From positions 186,001 through 250,000 of the forward strand of contig NZ_VELE01000003.1 in the NCBI RefSeq assembly GCF_007681555.1: a stretch of DNA of 64,000 nt, given 5' to 3'. Positions 11,037 through 20,058 of the stretch are shown one piece after another; position 1 is the first letter of the stretch; each line of letters starts with the position of its first letter. The notes beneath the pieces are model-generated. The model was not told where the DNA came from and made no database searches. It saw only the letters and a program-made list of their open reading frames with translations. The translations under genes and the position numbers were made by a program. The DNA is from Kocuria salsicia (GTDB lineage: Bacteria; Actinomycetota; Actinomycetes; Actinomycetales; Micrococcaceae).

Positions 11037-12676
11037 CAGTCCAGGTAGTCCCGCAGCACCTGGGAGCGGGACGGGTGGCGCAGCTTGGACATGGTCTTGG
11101 ACTCTATCTGGCGGATCCGTTCGCGGGTCACCCCGTAGACCTTGCCGATCTCGTCCAGGGTCTTGGGCTGGCCGTCCGTGAGCCCGAAACGCATGGCCAC
11201 CACACCGGCCTCCCGCTCGGAGAGGGTGTCCAGCACGGAGTGCAGCTGCTCCTGCAGAAGGGTGAAGGACACCGCGTCCGCGGGCACCACGGCCTCGGAG
11301 TCCTCGATGAGGTCGCCGAACTCGGAGTCGCCGTCCTCACCCAGTGGGGTGTGCAGCGAGATGGGCTCACGGCCGTATTTCTGTACCTCCACGACCTTCT
11401 CCGGCGTCATGTCCAGCTCGTTGGCCAGCTCCTCCGGGGTGGGCTCGCGTCCCAGGTCCTGGAGCATCTGGCGCTGAACGCGGGCCAGCTTGTTGATGAC
11501 CTCCACCATGTGCACGGGGATGCGGATGGTGCGGGCCTGGTCCGCCATGGCGCGGGTGATGGCCTGACGTATCCACCACGTCGCGTACGTGGAGAACTTG
11601 AAGCCCTTGGTGTAGTCGAACTTCTCGACCGCACGGATCAGGCCCAGGTTGCCCTCCTGGATCAGGTCCAGGAAAAGCATGCCGCGACCGGTGTAGCGCT
11701 TCGCCAGGGAGACCACGAGGCGCAGGTTCGCCTCGAGCAGGTGGTTCTTCGCGCGGCGGCCGTCGTGGATGACCCACCTGTACGCCCGGCGGGTGTCCGC
11801 GTCCATGGAGTCCTGCTCCTCGGCGAACTTGTGCTCGGCGTAGAGGCCGGCCTCGATGCGCAGCGCGAGGTCCACCTCCTGCTCCGCGTTGAGCAGGGCC
11901 ACCTTGCCGATCTGCTTGAGATAGTCCTTGACGGGGTCCGCGGTGGCACCGGCGACCACGACCTGCTGGGCCGGGGCGTCGTCGTCGTCGTTGTTGGTCA
12001 GCACGAACCCACGGGCGCTGCGGTCCTGACGGCCCTTCATGAGCTGCGCGGATTCCTCAGCGGAAGCCTGCTGCGACTCCTGTGACTCCTCGTCCTCGTC
12101 CTGGGGCTCCTCGGTGACGAGCTCGTCCTCGGCGAGGACCTCGTCCACGGGATCGGCCTTCTTGCGGCCCCGGCCCGTACCGGCGGGCTTCGCCGCGGGC
12201 TTGGCGGCCGCCTTGCGGGTGGCGGGCTTCACCGTGCCGGACGCCGGGGAGGCGGCGGTCTTCGACGCGTCGGTGCTCTTGGTGGCGGCCGTCTTGGTGG
12301 CCGTGGTCTTGGTGGCCGTGGTCTTGCGCGTGGTCGTCTTCTTCGGAGCCGCCGTCTTGCGCGCGGCGGTCTTCTTCGCCGCGGGCTTGGCATCGGCGGC
12401 GGTCTCCGACATCGTGGACCCGGCTGCCGCGGACTCGTCAGTGGCCGCGGACGACGCCGCAGTGGTCTTGGTCGCGGCGGTCTTGCCCGCGCTGCTCGCC
12501 ACCGCAGTGGTGCGCTTGGCGGCAGTGGACTTGCGGGCCGCCGTCTTCTTGGCCGCGGTCGACTTCTTGGCCGGGGCCCTCTTGGCAGTGGTGGTCTGGG
12601 CGGTGGTCTCAGCCGAGTCGGTCCCCGCCTCGGGAGCCTGTGATCCGGATGCGGTCTTGCTGGCAGCTGGTGACAC
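11036..12676 (-). CDS. sigA: Principal RNA polymerase sigma factor (SigA/HrdB/RpoD)
   Basis: The 546-residue primary sigma-70 directs RNA polymerase to housekeeping promoters. Residues 1-175 are Ala/Lys/Thr-rich histone-H1-like repeats ([17 protein letters not shown]), followed by an acidic patch at 180-210. The conserved core from about 247 has region 1.2 ([11 protein letters not shown]), region 2 ([20 protein letters not shown], with the aromatic residues that melt -10 DNA), region 3 and the region 4 helix-turn-helix ending [17 protein letters not shown] 12676 is chosen because GAAAGG lies just upstream and the sequence before it is not coding-like. The stop overlaps the menG start by one base. 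Confidence 0.93.
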   Translation of the reverse strand: MSPAASKTASGSQAPEAGTDSAETTAQTTTAKRAPAKKSTAAKKTAARKSTAAKRTTAVASSAGKTAATKTTAASSAATDESAAAGSTMSETAADAKPAAKKTAARKTAAPKKTTTRKTTATKTTATKTAATKSTDASKTAASPASGTVKPATRKAAAKPAAKPAGTGRGRKKADPVDEVLAEDELVTEEPQDEDEESQESQQASAEESAQLMKGRQDRSARGFVLTNNDDDDAPAQQVVVAGATADPVKDYLKQIGKVALLNAEQEVDLALRIEAGLYAEHKFAEEQDSMDADTRRAYRWVIHDGRRAKNHLLEANLRLVVSLAKRYTGRGMLFLDLIQEGNLGLIRAVEKFDYTKGFKFSTYATWWIRQAITRAMADQARTIRIPVHMVEVINKLARVQRQMLQDLGREPTPEELANELDMTPEKVVEVQKYGREPISLHTPLGEDGDSEFGDLIEDSEAVVPADAVSFTLLQEQLHSVLDTLSEREAGVVAMRFGLTDGQPKTLDEIGKVYGVTRERIRQIESKTMSKLRHPSRSQVLRDYLD

Positions 12677-12809
12677 GGAAAGCCTTTCGTTGGACAGAGA
12701 CAGGGTGCTCGCCGCACCAGCGGCCAACACACCTATGACCCTGTCAAGTCCGGCACCGCGACACGCGGTTCTCGCCGGGACTCTGAGGGTCCTACAGGCG
12801 GTAACGCCG

Positions 12810-12847
12810 CCCACCCTGGGATTGTTCCCAGGGTGGGAATCTTTTTT
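12810..12847 (+). terminator. Strong hairpin plus T-run between the DUF4192 gene and sigA
   Basis: CCCACCCTGGG and CCCAGGGTGGG form an 11-bp stem with a 6-nt loop, followed on the plus strand by AATCTTTTTT. Both flanking genes are on the minus strand, so for them the T-run is on the wrong side. The hairpin may still end DUF4192 transcripts. In its canonical orientation it would stop plus-strand transcripts antisense to sigA. Confidence 0.75.
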
Positions 12848-12858
12848 CACCGCGGGAC

Positions 12859-14250
12859 TCAGCCCGCCGTCTGCCGCACCCACCAGCTCCTCCCCGGCCA
12901 GCCCGTCCGGGGGTCCGTGCACCACCATGGCGTACCCAGGCGCTGGAGCCGCCCGCGCACCTCCGCAACCGCCCCGCCGGGCCGCTGCACGGCAGACTCC
13001 GCGTCCGCGGTGCAGCGGACAAGCAGGCGCGCGGCGGTGTGCGCCCGTCCCCGGAAGAACTCCAGCTGGGCCAGGGCGGCCACCACCGTGTCCGCGGTCT
13101 CCGCCGTGAGCACCCCGCCCGCCGGCGCGCAACCGCCCCCGCCCACCCGCGCGTGGGCGATTCCGTCCAGCACCTGGAGGATGCGGTGTGCCACCTCGAT
13201 CGACTCCCAGTGCGGTGGGCCCTCCCACTCCCCGGCCACGGCGACCACGCACCGCAGCGCCTCGTCGACCGCCTCTGCATCCGGCTCGGACCCGCCAGCT
13301 CCGCCTCGCACCCTGGCGATGGCGGGGCGCAGAGCGAGCCACGCGGCCTCCGCACGTACACGGTCCCCGCACAGCCACGCATAGAAGAGGCACGTGCGCG
13401 CGGCCTCGTCCCGCAGGCCGTCCAGCATGTCCCGCAGGTCTGCGGCGGGTGTCTCGAGCACCGCAGCCACCCAGTCCTGCCGACGCCGTTGCACGCGCCG
13501 CAGCGTGCGGTCCCACGCGGCGAGCGACGTGGGCGAGGGCGACGACGCGGCACCGGAACCTGGCGTGCCACTGGATCGTGGTCTGTCACCGAACCGAGCA
13601 CCACGAGGTGCCGCATCCACTCCCGGGCAGGGATCGCCCCCGGTTGTCGCGCACCGGGCCTCCTGGCCGCTGGTCGCCGCGTGCGCAGTCGCGACGCGTC
13701 CGGGCCCGGCGAGTTCCCCCGCCTTCTCCCGCAACGCTTTCTGCCATCGTGGATCCTCCCCCGGTGCCGGCGGTTCCAGGGCACTGCCCAGCGCGACGAG
13801 CTGCGCGTTGACCGGGCTGTCCTCGACCAGCGTGATGGGGCGGGCCACGTGCGGCTGGACCGGGTTCCACCAGAACCGGGGCGTCACCAGGAGCACGGTG
13901 AGCAGCTCCACCCCCACTGCCCCGGCGATCTCCTCCCACTGCTGAGTGAGCGCGACCAGCTCGGACGCGGTGCTCTCGGGTATGGCCTCCCGGTAGACGA
14001 CGACGATCACGTCAGCGGCACCGGGCAGGTGCTCCAGGGCCTTGGACACCTCGCGGCTCACCCCCTCCGGAGGGACGTCCACCGGGGGACGTGCCATCGT
14101 CAGCAGGAGCACGCCACTGTCTCCACCGGGAACGACGAGGACGCACGCGTCACGCGGTCTGTACCCCAGCTGGTGCGGAATCAGGGCGAGGAGATCCTCG
14201 GGGTGGCGGATGCGGACCACGGGTCCGTGGTCTTCGTGGGTCAGGGTCAT
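12859..14250 (-). CDS. DUF4192 family protein
   Basis: A 463-residue actinobacterial protein of unknown function. The N-terminal half shows the DUF4192 pattern: [20 protein letters not shown] followed by ACVLVV, then TMARPPVD, with a later RFWWNPV. The middle, roughly residues 200-240, is variable. The C-terminal half is Ala/Arg-rich and helical ([25 protein letters not shown]). No membrane segment, signal peptide or catalytic motif is visible. The start is ATG 14250; upstream GAGTCT, 6 nt before it, is a weak possible -10. It stands between the MFS gene and the hairpin upstream of sigA. Confidence 0.78.
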   Translation of the reverse strand: MTLTHEDHGPVVRIRHPEDLLALIPHQLGYRPRDACVLVVPGGDSGVLLLTMARPPVDVPPEGVSREVSKALEHLPGAADVIVVVYREAIPESTASELVALTQQWEEIAGAVGVELLTVLLVTPRFWWNPVQPHVARPITLVEDSPVNAQLVALGSALEPPAPGEDPRWQKALREKAGELAGPGRVATAHAATSGQEARCATTGGDPCPGVDAAPRGARFGDRPRSSGTPGSGAASSPSPTSLAAWDRTLRRVQRRRQDWVAAVLETPAADLRDMLDGLRDEAARTCLFYAWLCGDRVRAEAAWLALRPAIARVRGGAGGSEPDAEAVDEALRCVVAVAGEWEGPPHWESIEVAHRILQVLDGIAHARVGGGGCAPAGGVLTAETADTVVAALAQLEFFRGRAHTAARLLVRCTADAESAVQRPGGAVAEVRGRLQRLGTPWWCTDPRTGWPGRSWWVRQTAG

Positions 14251-14376
14251 GGGACCAGACTCGACACACCGCGCCCAGGAAACGCGTTAGCCACCGTCAC
14301 CTCGGGACGAGCCACGACGCCGCCGCGCAGCCCCGTCGCCTGTGCAGGCCGCCCACCGTGCGGCCCCGGGGTCGCG

Positions 14377-15672
14377 TCAGACCGCGTCGGCCCCGTGTGC
14401 CCGGCGCACCTTGTGGGTGCAGCGCAGAATGGCCACGGTGCCCACAAGTGCCACGAGGCCCTGGGCCGCGATCGCCGGACGGAACGCCTCGCCGTCGTAC
14501 AGGCTGGGTGAGAGCCCGGCTCCGTGAAGCAGGTCCAGCACGAGGCCCGTCACGTAGATGGCGAGCAGGGACGCCGCGAAGCCGCCCACGTTCGCGAGAC
14601 CGGTGGCCGTGCCGCCGCGCTGCGGCGGGTTGAAGGCGCGCACGATGTCGAACGCGATCATCGAGGCCGGCAGGGACAGCGCAATCATGCACACGCACAC
14701 GTACACCACGGCCAGGGGCGCGTGGCCCGGCCACAGCAGCAGGATCGCCCATCCTGACCATGCCATCACGCAGAACGAGAGCACCAGGCGGGAGCGGCGT
14801 CGGGCGAACCGTGCACTCAGCTTGCCCACGAACGGTGCCACGACCACGTTGAAGACCACGTAGACCGTCATCACGAACGACGCCTGCGTGGGATCGAGAC
14901 CCTGGGCGTTCTGCAGGTAGGGGTAGGCCCACATCAGGGCGAACGTGTTGCCCACGAACTGCACGGTGAAGTGCACCCAGAACCCCAGCTGGGTGCCCGG
15001 CTCGCGCAGGGACTGGCTCATGGAGGCGCGGACAGAGGCGAAGGAGATGCTGTCGTTGAGGACCCGCACCCCCGGCGGGTTGTTGCGCAGCACGAGACCG
15101 GAGAGCACCGCCGCGAGCACGCACATGCCCGCCATCGTCACGAGGGACGGCACCCATCCGGTGGCATGCAGCAGCACGGCGAACGGGATCACTGAGAAGA
15201 GCTGCCCCAGGTTGCCGGTCATCCCCACCACCTGGGTGAGCATCGGCACCTTCAGCGCGGAGAACCACACGGGAAGCAGCCGCATCACGCACACGAACGT
15301 GGCGGCGTCACCGGCACCCACCAGGATGCGCCCCACCACGCCGCCGGTCACGGACTGCGCCGCCGCGAGCTGCAGCTGGCCCGCGGCCATGGACACCGCT
15401 CCCACGGTGATCAGGATGCGCGGGCCGTAGCGGTCCACGAGCACCCCCACGGGAACCTGCAGCACGGCGTAGACCAGCACCTGCATCATGGAGAACATCG
15501 ACAGCCCGGAGGCCGCGGTCTGGAAGCGGTCCGCCGCCTCCACGGTGGCCACGCCGAAGCTTGTGCGCTGCGCCACGGCGGAGAAGTAAGCGAACACCCC
15601 CATCGCCAGGATCAACCACGCGGTGATCGAATCCTTGTACGTGGACGGTGGGGGTGTTGCTGCGTCGGACAT
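14377..15672 (-). CDS. MFS transporter
   Basis: A 431-residue major-facilitator protein with about 12 hydrophobic segments. The loop between helices 2 and 3 carries the family motif as GVLVDRYGPR, and the half-repeat shows KLSARFARRRSR. The first helix begins at ITAWLILAMGVFAYFS. Overall it resembles the group that includes nitrate/nitrite and organic-anion carriers, but the substrate cannot be assigned. ATG 15672 is preceded by GGAGG about 12 nt upstream. It is 60 nt downstream of the PAC2 gene on the same strand and may be read with it. Confidence 0.85.
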   Translation of the reverse strand: MSDAATPPPSTYKDSITAWLILAMGVFAYFSAVAQRTSFGVATVEAADRFQTAASGLSMFSMMQVLVYAVLQVPVGVLVDRYGPRILITVGAVSMAAGQLQLAAAQSVTGGVVGRILVGAGDAATFVCVMRLLPVWFSALKVPMLTQVVGMTGNLGQLFSVIPFAVLLHATGWVPSLVTMAGMCVLAAVLSGLVLRNNPPGVRVLNDSISFASVRASMSQSLREPGTQLGFWVHFTVQFVGNTFALMWAYPYLQNAQGLDPTQASFVMTVYVVFNVVVAPFVGKLSARFARRRSRLVLSFCVMAWSGWAILLLWPGHAPLAVVYVCVCMIALSLPASMIAFDIVRAFNPPQRGGTATGLANVGGFAASLLAIYVTGLVLDLLHGAGLSPSLYDGEAFRPAIAAQGLVALVGTVAILRCTHKVRRAHGADAV

Positions 15673-15731
15673 GAGGGGAGGGCCTCCACGGGCTGGTTCA
15701 CGGCGACCCGCGCACGTGGGCCACGGGTCCT

Positions 15732-16661
15732 CTACTGCTGGTGGTCCTCCGGGTCGCTGCGACCGGCCAGGAACGCCTCTGCGGCGGCACCGAGGTCGTC
15801 GGCATCGGGTAGGTCGGCGTCGTCGGGCCCGGCGAGGATTGAGCGGCGGGCGGACGCGTCCACCACGTCATCGTATCGCCGTTCCATGTTCTCGATCACG
15901 GCCTGGACCTCAGGGGAGGAGCCCGCCTGCTCGTCGATCTGGCGGACCACGTCCCGGGAGGCCTCGCGCAGCTCATCCGTGGGCAGCGTGCGACCGGTGA
16001 CGGCGCTGAGGTACTCCAGGGCCGCGACCGCCGCCTGCGGGAGGTAGGACTCCGCGAGGTACTGGGGGACATGAACGGACAGTCCCACGTGGTCGATCCC
16101 GCCCTCCTGCAGCCGCAGCTCGAGCAGGTGGGACGCGGACGCGCTGATCTCGAAGGTGGGCTTGCTGCCGTCCGTGCGGGGCAGCAGATCCGCGCGGGGC
16201 CCGTGCGCTGAGACCAGCACGGGCCGCGTGTGGGGAACCGGCATGGGGATCCCACTCACCAGCGCCACCAGGCTCACGCGCAACCGTTGCGCGAGTCCCA
16301 CCACGGCGGCCGCAAAGCGCTCCCACTGGGTGTCCGGCTCGGGGCCGGTGAGCAGCAGGAAGTGGCGGTCCAGCCCGTCCGTGACCACGTGGAGGTTCAG
16401 TTCCGGAGCTTCCCAGTCCTCGAAGTGGTCCTCGGCAAACGTGACGCGGGGCCGCCGGGAGCGGTAGTCGTAGAGCTGATCCAGGTCGAAGCGGACGACG
16501 GTCTCGCTGGGCATGGAGTCGAGGACGACGGCCTCGATCTGTCCGGCAAGATGACCCGCCTCCACGTACCCGGACAGCGCGACGATCAGGGGCAGGCCGC
16601 GCAGCCTCTCATCGCTCAGCAACGCGGGATTGCCCAGGTACAGGGCCGTGGGATCCAGCAC
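15732..16661 (-). CDS. PAC2 family protein (proteasome-assembly-chaperone-like)
   Basis: A 309-residue protein of the PAC2 superfamily. It starts LDPTALYLGNPALL and has LPLIVALSGYVEAGHLAGQ, VVRFDLDQLYDYRSRRP and VSGIPMPVPHTRP, patterns typical of actinobacterial members. The family is named for eukaryotic proteasome-assembly chaperones, but the bacterial role is not established. An acidic C-terminal tail (PDDADLPDADDLG) follows. GTG 16661 is used because AGGAGG sits about 6-11 nt upstream; an out-of-frame ATG overlaps it. Confidence 0.85.
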   Translation of the reverse strand: MLDPTALYLGNPALLSDERLRGLPLIVALSGYVEAGHLAGQIEAVVLDSMPSETVVRFDLDQLYDYRSRRPRVTFAEDHFEDWEAPELNLHVVTDGLDRHFLLLTGPEPDTQWERFAAAVVGLAQRLRVSLVALVSGIPMPVPHTRPVLVSAHGPRADLLPRTDGSKPTFEISASASHLLELRLQEGGIDHVGLSVHVPQYLAESYLPQAAVAALEYLSAVTGRTLPTDELREASRDVVRQIDEQAGSSPEVQAVIENMERRYDDVVDASARRSILAGPDDADLPDADDLGAAAEAFLAGRSDPEDHQQ

Positions 16662-16780
16662 ATCTCCTCCTTGTGGGCTCGTGCGCCGTGCGCCCCGGAA
16701 ACGGGGCCGAAACCGGCTCGTGGTGGTACAACGCGATCCCGGGCACCGCCTATTCCCCGGTGCGCGTCACCGCGGGTCGT

Positions 16781-16786
16781 TAGGAT
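16781..16786 (+). promoter_or_regulatory. Putative pepA -10 hexamer
   Basis: TAGGAT, about 91 nt before the pepA GTG. It would give a leader of roughly 84 nt that contains the GAAAGGA ribosome site. Confidence 0.45.
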
Positions 16787-16876
16787 CGGTCACACGTGGG
16801 CGCACCGCGCCCGGGGCCGTCGCACCACCCGTGCGGCCCGGCCCCGTTTCCAGGACATCCGTGAAAGGACGCCACA

Positions 16877-18403
16877 GTGACCACACCGCAGGAGATCCTC
16901 GCCACCCACGAGGTGCAGCTCACCGTCACCACCAAGCCCCTCGGGGACGCCCCCGCGGACGCACTGGTCCTCGGCGTCTCCCATGACGGCGCCGTCGCGG
17001 TTCCGGGCGACGTCAAGGGGGGCCTGCGCCGTCGTCTGAACGAGCTCGCCGAGCGCGCCGGTGCGCGCGGCAGCCTCGAGAGCGTCGTCGTGGTGCCCGC
17101 ACCCGACGACGTCCGCGCGGGCGACGTCCTCTTCGTGGGACTCGGCCGCGGTGAGGCGGACGAGCGCCGCGAGAACCTGCGCCGCGCCGCCGGTGCCGCC
17201 ACCCGTGCCCTCCAGGGGCGGGCAGCGTCCGCGACCGTCGCGCTGCCCGTGACCGGCGCCGAGGACGCCCAGGCCGTCGCCGAGGGCGTCGCGCTCGGCG
17301 CGTTCCACTACACCGCTCAGAAGTCCCGGACCCTCTCCGACGACGACGCACCGCTGGCCTCCGCCGCCGTGGCGGTTGCCAAGAACCTCGGCAAGGATGC
17401 CGGGCCCGCCCTCCAGCGCGCGGCGCACGTGGCGCGAGCCGTGCGCTTGGCCCGCACGCTCGTGGACCTCTCCCCGGACACCGCGACCCCCGAGTTCGTG
17501 GCGGACGTGGCCCGCACCGCTGCGAAGGGCACGAAGGTCTCGGTGGAGGTCCTCGCGGAGAAGGAGCTCACCCGCGGCAACTACGGCGGCCTGCTCGGCG
17601 TGGGTGCCGGCTCGGTCAACGGACCGCGCCTGGTGAAGGTGCACTGGACCCCGTCCCGCGCCAAGAAGCACGTGGCGCTCGTGGGCAAGGGCATCACGTT
17701 CGACTCCGGCGGCCTCTCCCTGAAGCCCCCGGCCTCCATGATGACGATGAAGTCGGACATGGCCGGCGCGGCCGCCGTGCTGAGCACAGTCCTCGCCGCG
17801 GCCGCACTGGAGCTTCCCGTGGCCGTGACCGGCTGGCTGTGCCTCGCCGAGAACCTGCCCTCGGGCTCCGCGACCCGCCCCGGCGATGTTCTCACCATGC
17901 ACAGCGGGCACACCGTCGAGGTGCTGAACACGGACGCCGAGGGCCGTCTCGTCCTCGCCGACGGCCTGTGGGCCGCCGGGCAGGAGCACCCGGACGCCAT
18001 CGTGGACATCGCCACCCTGACCGGCGCGCAGATGGCAGCCCTCGGTGTCCGCACCGCCGGCGTGATGGGCGACGACGCCGCCCGCGACCTCGCCGTGCGG
18101 GCCGCCACCCGTGCGGGCGAGCCGGCGTGGCCCATGCCGCTGCCCGAGCACCTGCGGCCCTCGCTCGACTCATTCGTCGCGGACCTGAAGAACATCGGTG
18201 ACAAGCACGGCGGGATGCTCGTAGCCGGGCTGTTTTTGCGGGAGTTCGTCCCGGAGCACCGCGGGCGCAGGATCCCCTGGGCCCACATCGACATCGCCGG
18301 GCCGTCGTTCAACGAGTCCCAGCCGTGGGGCTACACACCCAAGGAGGGGACAGGCTTCGGCGTCCGAACCCTGTTGGCGATTGCGCGGGAGCACGCCGAG
18401 TAG
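16877..18403 (+). CDS. pepA: Leucyl aminopeptidase (M17 family)
   Basis: A 508-residue cytosolic two-metal aminopeptidase that removes N-terminal residues from peptides. The catalytic domain shows the metal and active-site motifs GKGITFDSGGLSLKP, MKSDMAGAAAV and the M17 signature NTDAEGRLVLADGL. The N-terminal domain (about 1-180) is variable, as in the family. GTG 16877 is supported by GAAAGGA 8-14 nt upstream. A hairpin at 18435-18470 ends the gene. It precedes lpd-sucB, as pepB precedes dlaT in mycobacteria. Confidence 0.94.
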   Translation: MTTPQEILATHEVQLTVTTKPLGDAPADALVLGVSHDGAVAVPGDVKGGLRRRLNELAERAGARGSLESVVVVPAPDDVRAGDVLFVGLGRGEADERRENLRRAAGAATRALQGRAASATVALPVTGAEDAQAVAEGVALGAFHYTAQKSRTLSDDDAPLASAAVAVAKNLGKDAGPALQRAAHVARAVRLARTLVDLSPDTATPEFVADVARTAAKGTKVSVEVLAEKELTRGNYGGLLGVGAGSVNGPRLVKVHWTPSRAKKHVALVGKGITFDSGGLSLKPPASMMTMKSDMAGAAAVLSTVLAAAALELPVAVTGWLCLAENLPSGSATRPGDVLTMHSGHTVEVLNTDAEGRLVLADGLWAAGQEHPDAIVDIATLTGAQMAALGVRTAGVMGDDAARDLAVRAATRAGEPAWPMPLPEHLRPSLDSFVADLKNIGDKHGGMLVAGLFLREFVPEHRGRRIPWAHIDIAGPSFNESQPWGYTPKEGTGFGVRTLLAIAREHAE

Positions 18404-18434
18404 GCTTCTGCCCATCGCGGACACGCCACGCAGC

Positions 18435-18470
18435 GGGGGCCCACCGGCACGCAATACATGGTGGGCCCCC
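18435..18470 (+). terminator. Hairpin after pepA
   Basis: GGGGGCCCACC pairs perfectly with GGTGGGCCCCC across a 14-nt loop, 32 nt after the pepA stop. There is no clear T-run, which is common in GC-rich genomes. Confidence 0.65.
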
Positions 18471-18575
18471 GGGCGTGGCGTTAGGCTGGACCCCAACCGT
18501 GACCGCCCTTCACAGACCCCGGATCGGGGCTCGGGCGGGCACCCTAACCAAGCACTCGAACCCCGAGGAGCCAAC

Positions 18576-19943
18576 GTGGCCGACAACCAATACGACATCC
18601 TGGTCCTGGGCGGAGGATCCGCCGGATACTCCGCAGCACTGCGCGCAGTCCAGTTGGGCTACAGCGTGGCTCTGGTCGAGAAGGAGAAGCTCGGCGGCAC
18701 GTGCCTGCATTGGGGCTGCATCCCCACGAAGGCGTACCTGCACTCGGCTGAGCTGGCCGAGGGCGCCCGGGAGTCCGAGAAGTACGGCATCAAGGCCACC
18801 CTCGAGTCCATCGACATGGGTGCGGTGCGCGACTACAAGAACAAGATCGTGCAGGGCAAGTACAAGGGTCTGACCGGGCTCATGAAGATGCGCAAGGTGG
18901 ACGTCATCGCTGGCAACGGCAAGCTCACCGGGCCCAACACGATCGACGTGGACGGCACCACCTACACCGGCAAGCACATCATCCTGGCCACCGGCTCGGT
19001 CTCCAAGACCCTCGGCATCGAGATCGGGGGCCGCGTGATGACCTCCACGGAGGCCCTGGAGATCGACTTCGTGCCCAAGTCCGCGATCGTTCTGGGCGGC
19101 GGCGTCATCGGCTGCGAGTTCGCCTCCATGTGGCGTTCCTTCGGCGTGGACGTCACCGTGATCGAGGGCCTGCCCCACCTCGTCGCCAACGAGGACCCCG
19201 CCATCATCAAGACGCTCGAGCGCGAGTTCAAGAAGCGCGGCATCAAGTACAACCTCGGCACGTTCTTCGAGAAGGTCGAGCAGAACGACGACGGTGCCAA
19301 GGTCACCCTCGCGGATGGCAAGGAGTTCGAGGCCGACGTCGTGCTCGTGGCCGTGGGCCGCGGCCCCAACACCGCGGACATGGGCTTCGAGGAGCAGGGC
19401 ATCCCCATGGACCGCGGTTTCGTGACCCCGAACGAGCGGCTGCACACGGGCGTGGGCAGCATCTATGCGATCGGCGACATCGTCCCCGGCGTGCAGCTGG
19501 CACACCGCGGCTACCAGCAGGGCCGCTTCGTGGCCGAGGAGATCGCCGGGCTGAACCCCGTGGTCGTCCCGGACATCAACGTCCCCAAGGTCACCTTCAC
19601 GGAGCCGGAGATCGCGTCCGTGGGCTACTCGCAGCCCAAGGCCGAGGAGAAGTTCGGCAAGGACAACGTGGAGACCTTCGAGTACAACCTGGCAGGCAAC
19701 GGCAAGAGCTCGATTCTCGGCACCGGCGGCTTCATCAAGCTGGTGCGCGAGAAGGACGGCCCCATCGTCGGCTTCCACGCGATCGGCACCCGCATCAGCG
19801 AGCAGATCGGCGAGGGCCAGCTCATGGTGAACTGGGAGGCCTACCCGGAGGACGTGGCGGCGTTCGTCCACGCCCACCCCACACAGAATGAGGCCATCGG
19901 TGAGGCGGCCATGGCACTGGCCGGTATCCCGTTGCACGGCTGA
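18576..19943 (+). CDS. lpdA: Dihydrolipoyl dehydrogenase (E3)
   Basis: A 455-residue FAD-dependent E3 that reoxidises the lipoyl arms of 2-oxoacid dehydrogenases and reduces NAD+. It has the FAD-binding fingerprint LVLGGGSAGYSAALRA, the redox-active disulfide in GGTCLHWGCIPTKA, an NAD-binding GGGVIGCEFA, the second FAD motif YAIGDI, and the C-terminal HAHPTQNEA with the catalytic His. GTG 18576 is preceded by GAGGAG. It is 115 nt before sucB on the same strand; a hairpin between them may tune expression. Confidence 0.95.
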   Translation: MADNQYDILVLGGGSAGYSAALRAVQLGYSVALVEKEKLGGTCLHWGCIPTKAYLHSAELAEGARESEKYGIKATLESIDMGAVRDYKNKIVQGKYKGLTGLMKMRKVDVIAGNGKLTGPNTIDVDGTTYTGKHIILATGSVSKTLGIEIGGRVMTSTEALEIDFVPKSAIVLGGGVIGCEFASMWRSFGVDVTVIEGLPHLVANEDPAIIKTLEREFKKRGIKYNLGTFFEKVEQNDDGAKVTLADGKEFEADVVLVAVGRGPNTADMGFEEQGIPMDRGFVTPNERLHTGVGSIYAIGDIVPGVQLAHRGYQQGRFVAEEIAGLNPVVVPDINVPKVTFTEPEIASVGYSQPKAEEKFGKDNVETFEYNLAGNGKSSILGTGGFIKLVREKDGPIVGFHAIGTRISEQIGEGQLMVNWEAYPEDVAAFVHAHPTQNEAIGEAAMALAGIPLHG

Positions 19944-19949
19944 TCCACT

Positions 19950-19987
19950 GGAACCGGGTGCCCACCCTCGGGCTGGCGCCCGGTTCC
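19950..19987 (+). terminator. Hairpin between lpdA and sucB
   Basis: GGAACCGGG pairs with CCCGGTTCC around a GC-rich loop that can pair further. It may be a partial terminator or a processing site in an lpdA-sucB transcript. Confidence 0.5.
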
Positions 19988-20058
19988 CAACTCCGCGGGG
20001 GCCCGCACCCAGGCCCCCCGCACACTTTTCGAATCTTGAGAGAGGGACGGACGAAACA

